From NCBI GenBank assembly GCA_038235385.1, contig JBBSTY010000108.1:1-15129 (forward strand): DNA of 15,129 nt. The letters run 5' to 3'. Positions 12,907-15,129 of the stretch are shown here, in pieces. Every line of letters starts with the position of its first letter. The first letter of the stretch is position 1. Below the pieces are notes generated by a model. That model saw only the letters and a program-made list of their open reading frames with translations. It did not search any database and was not told the origin of the DNA. This stretch comes from JBBSTY01 sp038235385 (GTDB taxonomy: Bacteria > Actinomycetota > Acidimicrobiia > Acidimicrobiales > Acidimicrobilacustridaceae). A program made the translations under genes and the position numbers.

Positions 12907-14016
12907 TCACAGGGTGGCCAGTGCCGGGAGCGAGGCCACGACGGCGGCCGCAACCGACGCGTCGCCGGTGTGGCGGTAGGCGAGACCGCTGCGGTCGGCG
13001 CGGTTGCCGACGGCGCGGCAGTAGTCGACGATGTCGACGGTGATGGTGGCGGTCGGTGCGGAGCCGGACGGGATCGACCCGTTCGGGTGGATGGCGACGT
13101 CGTGGGTGGCGCCGCCGGGGCCGGTCAGCTCGAACCGGACCCACGAGTGGGTGGCATCGTGCGGTGCCGCCGCGCCGGCGACGGCGCACATGGTGGGCGT
13201 CGCCGCCGTGGCGAGTTGGCTCATGGTGAGCAGCGCCGGCGCGCTCGGGATGGGTTCGGGTCGTCCGACGGCCCGGGCGATGTCGGAGGCGTGGGTCCAC
13301 AGCTCGAACGACCGCATGATCAGCACCTCACCGACCGAGAGGTCGCCGTGCCACCAGGCGACCCGGTGGTCGAGGTCGGCCAGGGCGGCGACGTGCTCGT
13401 CGATGCCCACGAGCAGGTGCTCGAGCTCGGCCGATGATTCGGCGGGCGTGAGGGTGCGGTGCCGGGCGATCGCCTGGCGGCTCTGCTCCTCGTTGGTGCC
13501 GCCCGACCCGGTGGCGGTGGGGGCGCGGACACCGAGGGATTCGGCGGTGAACGCCTCGACGGCCGCGAGGTGAGCGATGAGATCGCGCACCGTCCAGCCG
13601 GCGAGCTCGGGCGGATCGACCGGGAGGTCGAGGTCCGCCGGGGCGAGGGCGGTGACGAGCGAGAGCAGGCGCTCGCCCTCGATGCGATGCAGTTCGGCCG
13701 GGTGCAGGGGGACGAGCGCATCCGACGACGGCGGCCGCTCGGCGCGAGCGGCCGCGAGCACCCGACGGCGGAGGTCCGCCGGGGGAGCGATGTCGATCCC
13801 CGGTGCGGCCGCCGCCATCGAACCGGCCGCACGGCGCAGGCGGGCCTCGACGGCCGCGGTACCGGCGTCGGTGGCGAGCCGGGTCTCGACGGTCCGCAGC
13901 TCGAGGTCGTCGAGCGCTCCGAGTGCGTAGAGGGCCACGTTCGCATCGACCGCCGACGGATCGTGGGCGCCGCCGCCCTCGGAGCTCGGAGGTGGGGTTG
14001 GTGTCGGTGGCGTCAT
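12907..14016 (-). CDS. Anti-sigma factor fused to a mycothiol-dependent maleylpyruvate isomerase-like (DinB-fold) domain
   Basis: This protein has 369 residues. After a Pro-rich N-terminus, residues 21-95 (VDANVALYALGALDDLELRT onward) match the N-terminal helical anti-sigma domain of the RskA/ZAS type, without an HxxxCxxC zinc motif. Residues about 105-255 form an MDMPI N-terminal fold: LHRIEGERLLSLV, ELAGWTVRDLIAHLAAVEAF and MRSFELWTHASDIARAVGR. The three metal ligands of the family appear intact: H149, E238 and H242 (ExxxH). The C-terminal part (ATITVDIVDYCRAVGNRAD) resembles the SCP2-like MDMPI C-terminal domain. No transmembrane helix is visible, so it should be cytosolic. Its ATG overlaps the sigma factor stop (ATGA), which supports a cognate pair. 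Binding mycothiol or a thiol adduct could control sigma release; that is an inference. Confidence 0.85.
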   Translation of the reverse strand: MTPPTPTPPPSSEGGGAHDPSAVDANVALYALGALDDLELRTVETRLATDAGTAAVEARLRRAAGSMAAAAPGIDIAPPADLRRRVLAAARAERPPSSDALVPLHPAELHRIEGERLLSLVTALAPADLDLPVDPPELAGWTVRDLIAHLAAVEAFTAESLGVRAPTATGSGGTNEEQSRQAIARHRTLTPAESSAELEHLLVGIDEHVAALADLDHRVAWWHGDLSVGEVLIMRSFELWTHASDIARAVGRPEPIPSAPALLTMSQLATAATPTMCAVAGAAAPHDATHSWVRFELTGPGGATHDVAIHPNGSIPSGSAPTATITVDIVDYCRAVGNRADRSGLAYRHTGDASVAAAVVASLPALATL

Positions 14017-14597
14017 GGTTCGAGCACCTCGAGGTCGAACTGGTCGGGGTCGAGGAGATCGGCCACTCGGTGGAGCCCCGAGCGCAACCGGGACTTGGCG
14101 GTGCCCTCGGGGATGCCGAGCCGCTCGGCCACCTGACGGTAGGTGTGCCCGTCGAAGTAGGCCAGCTCCAGGGCGTCTCGTTGGGAGGCGGGCAGCGATG
14201 CCACGGCGGCGCGCACGGTCTGCGCGCCGACCGATCGGACGGCGTCGTCGGCCACCTCGGTGGCGAACACCGGTTCGGCCGATGTCTTGTCCTCGCGCTT
14301 CTTGCGTGACTCCTCGCTGCGGATGAGGTCGACCGATCGGCGGTGGGTGAGCGTGCCGAGGAAGGCCCGGAACGAGCCTCGAGCCGGGTCGAAGCGGTCG
14401 GGCTGGGTCCAGAGGCCGACGAAGACCTCCTGGGTGATGTCCTCGGCCGCGCACCGGTCGCCGATGACCCGGAGGGCGAGCCCGAAGACGAAGGCGCTGT
14501 AGGTGTCGTAGAGCTCGGTGAGGGCGTGCTCCTCGCCGGCGCAGAGTCGCTCGGCGAGCGATCGCTCCGCCGCGGACCCACGCACCCGCTCCTCCAT
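14013..14597 (-). CDS. ECF-type RNA polymerase sigma factor (SigK-like)
   Basis: This 194-residue group IV sigma factor directs RNA polymerase to a small regulon. Region 2 spans about 26-95 (LTELYDTYSAFVFGLALRVI, then DRCAAEDITQEVFVGLW, SFRAFLGTLTHRRSVDLIR). Region 4 spans about 135-183 (LPASQRDALELAYFDGHTYR, VAERLGIPEGTAKSRLRSGL). ATG 14597 is preceded by GGGGAG 10 nt upstream; GTG 14600, 7 nt from the same site, and ATG 14615 are alternatives. The stop overlaps the start of the anti-sigma fusion gene by 4 bp, the usual arrangement for a sigma/anti-sigma operon. A TAGACT hexamer (14668-14663, leftward) could be the operon's -10, without a clear -35. Because the coupled partner carries an MDMPI fold, a thiol or redox signal is a plausible trigger. 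Confidence 0.92.
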   Translation of the reverse strand: MEERVRGSAAERSLAERLCAGEEHALTELYDTYSAFVFGLALRVIGDRCAAEDITQEVFVGLWTQPDRFDPARGSFRAFLGTLTHRRSVDLIRSEESRKKREDKTSAEPVFATEVADDAVRSVGAQTVRAAVASLPASQRDALELAYFDGHTYRQVAERLGIPEGTAKSRLRSGLHRVADLLDPDQFDLEVLEP

Positions 14598-14713
14598 CAC
14601 CGCTGTTCTCCCCATACCCAGTGTTCGCCGCCGCATCCGCCGGTGGATCGGTCGTCCGGGGAAGTCTACGGCCCGCCGGGTCCGGGCATCGACGGTGAGG
14701 TGTTCCGCAGCGC

Positions 14714-15129
14714 TCAACCGGAGTCGGTCGGGACCTCGCGTGACGGTGCCCCGGTTCCGGCGGCGTTGGTGGCCGTCACCGTGAACGTCACCTCCCGACC
14801 CGTCGGCAGACCGGTCACCGTCGCGTTGGTGGGCGGCAGGGCGGCGGCGATGATCCCCATCATCGAGCGCGACACGAGCGCGCAGTAGGCGGCGATGCCG
14901 AGCGGCGAACCCTGCACGGCCGCTTCGGTGAGGCGGTTCGCGGGCGTCGTGACGATGGTCGGTGTCTGCGGGACACCGTCGACGAAGGGCGTCACGGCGT
15001 AGGCGGTGGTGGGAGAACCGCCGTCGAAGGGCGCGTCCCAGGTGACGGTGACGGCGTCGCCCTCGTCGGCGGCCGAGATGCTGGTGGGCGCGGCCGGTGG
15101 GGTGGGCGCGCCGGCGGCAGCCGGCTTGA
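14714..15129 (-). CDS. Fibronectin type III domain protein, C-terminal part (partial, cut by window edge)
   Basis: The frame is open from the window edge to a TGA at 14714. It begins KPAAAGAPTPPAAPTSISA, a Pro/Ala linker, and continues with one FN3 domain: AVTVTWDAPFDGGSPTTAYA at the start and NATVTGLPTGREVTFTVTAT then NAAGTGAPSREVP at the end. The protein stops shortly after (TDSG), with no sorting signal or membrane anchor. Between the mid-domain strand (VPQTPTIVTTPA) and ATVTGLP there is an extra ~34-residue stretch (NRLTEAAVQGSPLGIAAYCA, then LVSRSMMGIIAAAL) that ordinary FN3 domains lack. FN3 modules sit in secreted or surface proteins of actinobacteria, often attached to carbohydrate-active enzymes; what precedes it here is outside the window. 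Confidence 0.8.
   Translation of the reverse strand, partial: KPAAAGAPTPPAAPTSISAADEGDAVTVTWDAPFDGGSPTTAYAVTPFVDGVPQTPTIVTTPANRLTEAAVQGSPLGIAAYCALVSRSMMGIIAAALPPTNATVTGLPTGREVTFTVTATNAAGTGAPSREVPTDSG

Noticed and set aside
1..15129. CRISPR array, tRNA or rRNA genes, insertion sequences, toxin-antitoxin or phage-defence operons
   Set aside because: No regularly spaced repeats with spacers, no tRNA-like cloverleaf noticed, and no transposase, integrase, nuclease or helicase motifs in any supported gene. The HicA-like segment has no HicB partner.

Overview
The window is very GC-rich and gene-dense. GTG starts are common, and so are 4-bp stop/start overlaps (ATGA or GTGA). The gene families are actinobacterial: a DUF4012 membrane protein, a mycothiol-dependent maleylpyruvate isomerase (MDMPI) fold, an LPxTG surface protein and an ECF sigma factor. 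Together they suggest a high-GC actinobacterium, possibly of the Acidimicrobiia type (an inference, not a placement). Both ends cut through a gene. I see no rRNA, tRNA, CRISPR array, insertion sequence or phage gene.

Region 1 (1-5921) is a surface-glycan locus. It holds all four enzyme types of the bacillosamine (2,4-diacetamido-sugar) route: a PglF-like UDP-HexNAc 4,6-dehydratase, a PglE-like PLP aminotransferase, a PglD-like N-acetyltransferase and a PglC-like phosphoglycosyl transferase. The first three would make a UDP-diacetamido-trideoxyhexose and the fourth would load it on undecaprenyl phosphate. A GT4-type glycosyltransferase, cut by the window edge and joined in frame to a universal-stress-protein-like sequence, follows the aminotransferase. 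A small polytopic membrane protein sits behind the dehydratase. No flippase, polymerase or oligosaccharyltransferase is visible. The genes form a divergent pair (aminotransferase-GT4 leftward; pglC-pglD rightward) facing a leftward dehydratase-membrane protein unit.

Region 2 (5922-9312) is envelope-related: a large DUF4012 membrane protein divergent from the dehydratase, then a small secreted Ig-like protein ending in an LPATG sorting signal, whose stop codon lies in a 22-bp tandem duplication.

Region 3 (9389-11994) holds a membrane-anchored J-domain protein whose only sensible start codon is ACG, a translationally coupled VOC-fold protein, and an amidase-signature hydrolase with an apparent leaderless promoter.

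Region 4 (12001-15129) is all on the minus strand. It has an uncharacterised protein with an N-terminal HicA-like segment and a C-terminal winged helix, an ECF sigma factor coupled to an anti-sigma protein fused to an MDMPI/DinB domain with intact metal ligands, and the C-terminal end of a fibronectin type III protein. The sigma/anti-sigma pair is the strongest candidate for an unusual system, because the regulator carries what looks like a working thiol-enzyme fold.

Three genes (pglC, the amidase and the winged-helix protein) share a TANNNT hexamer 6-7 nt before the start codon and have no Shine-Dalgarno sequence, which is the signature of leaderless transcripts.
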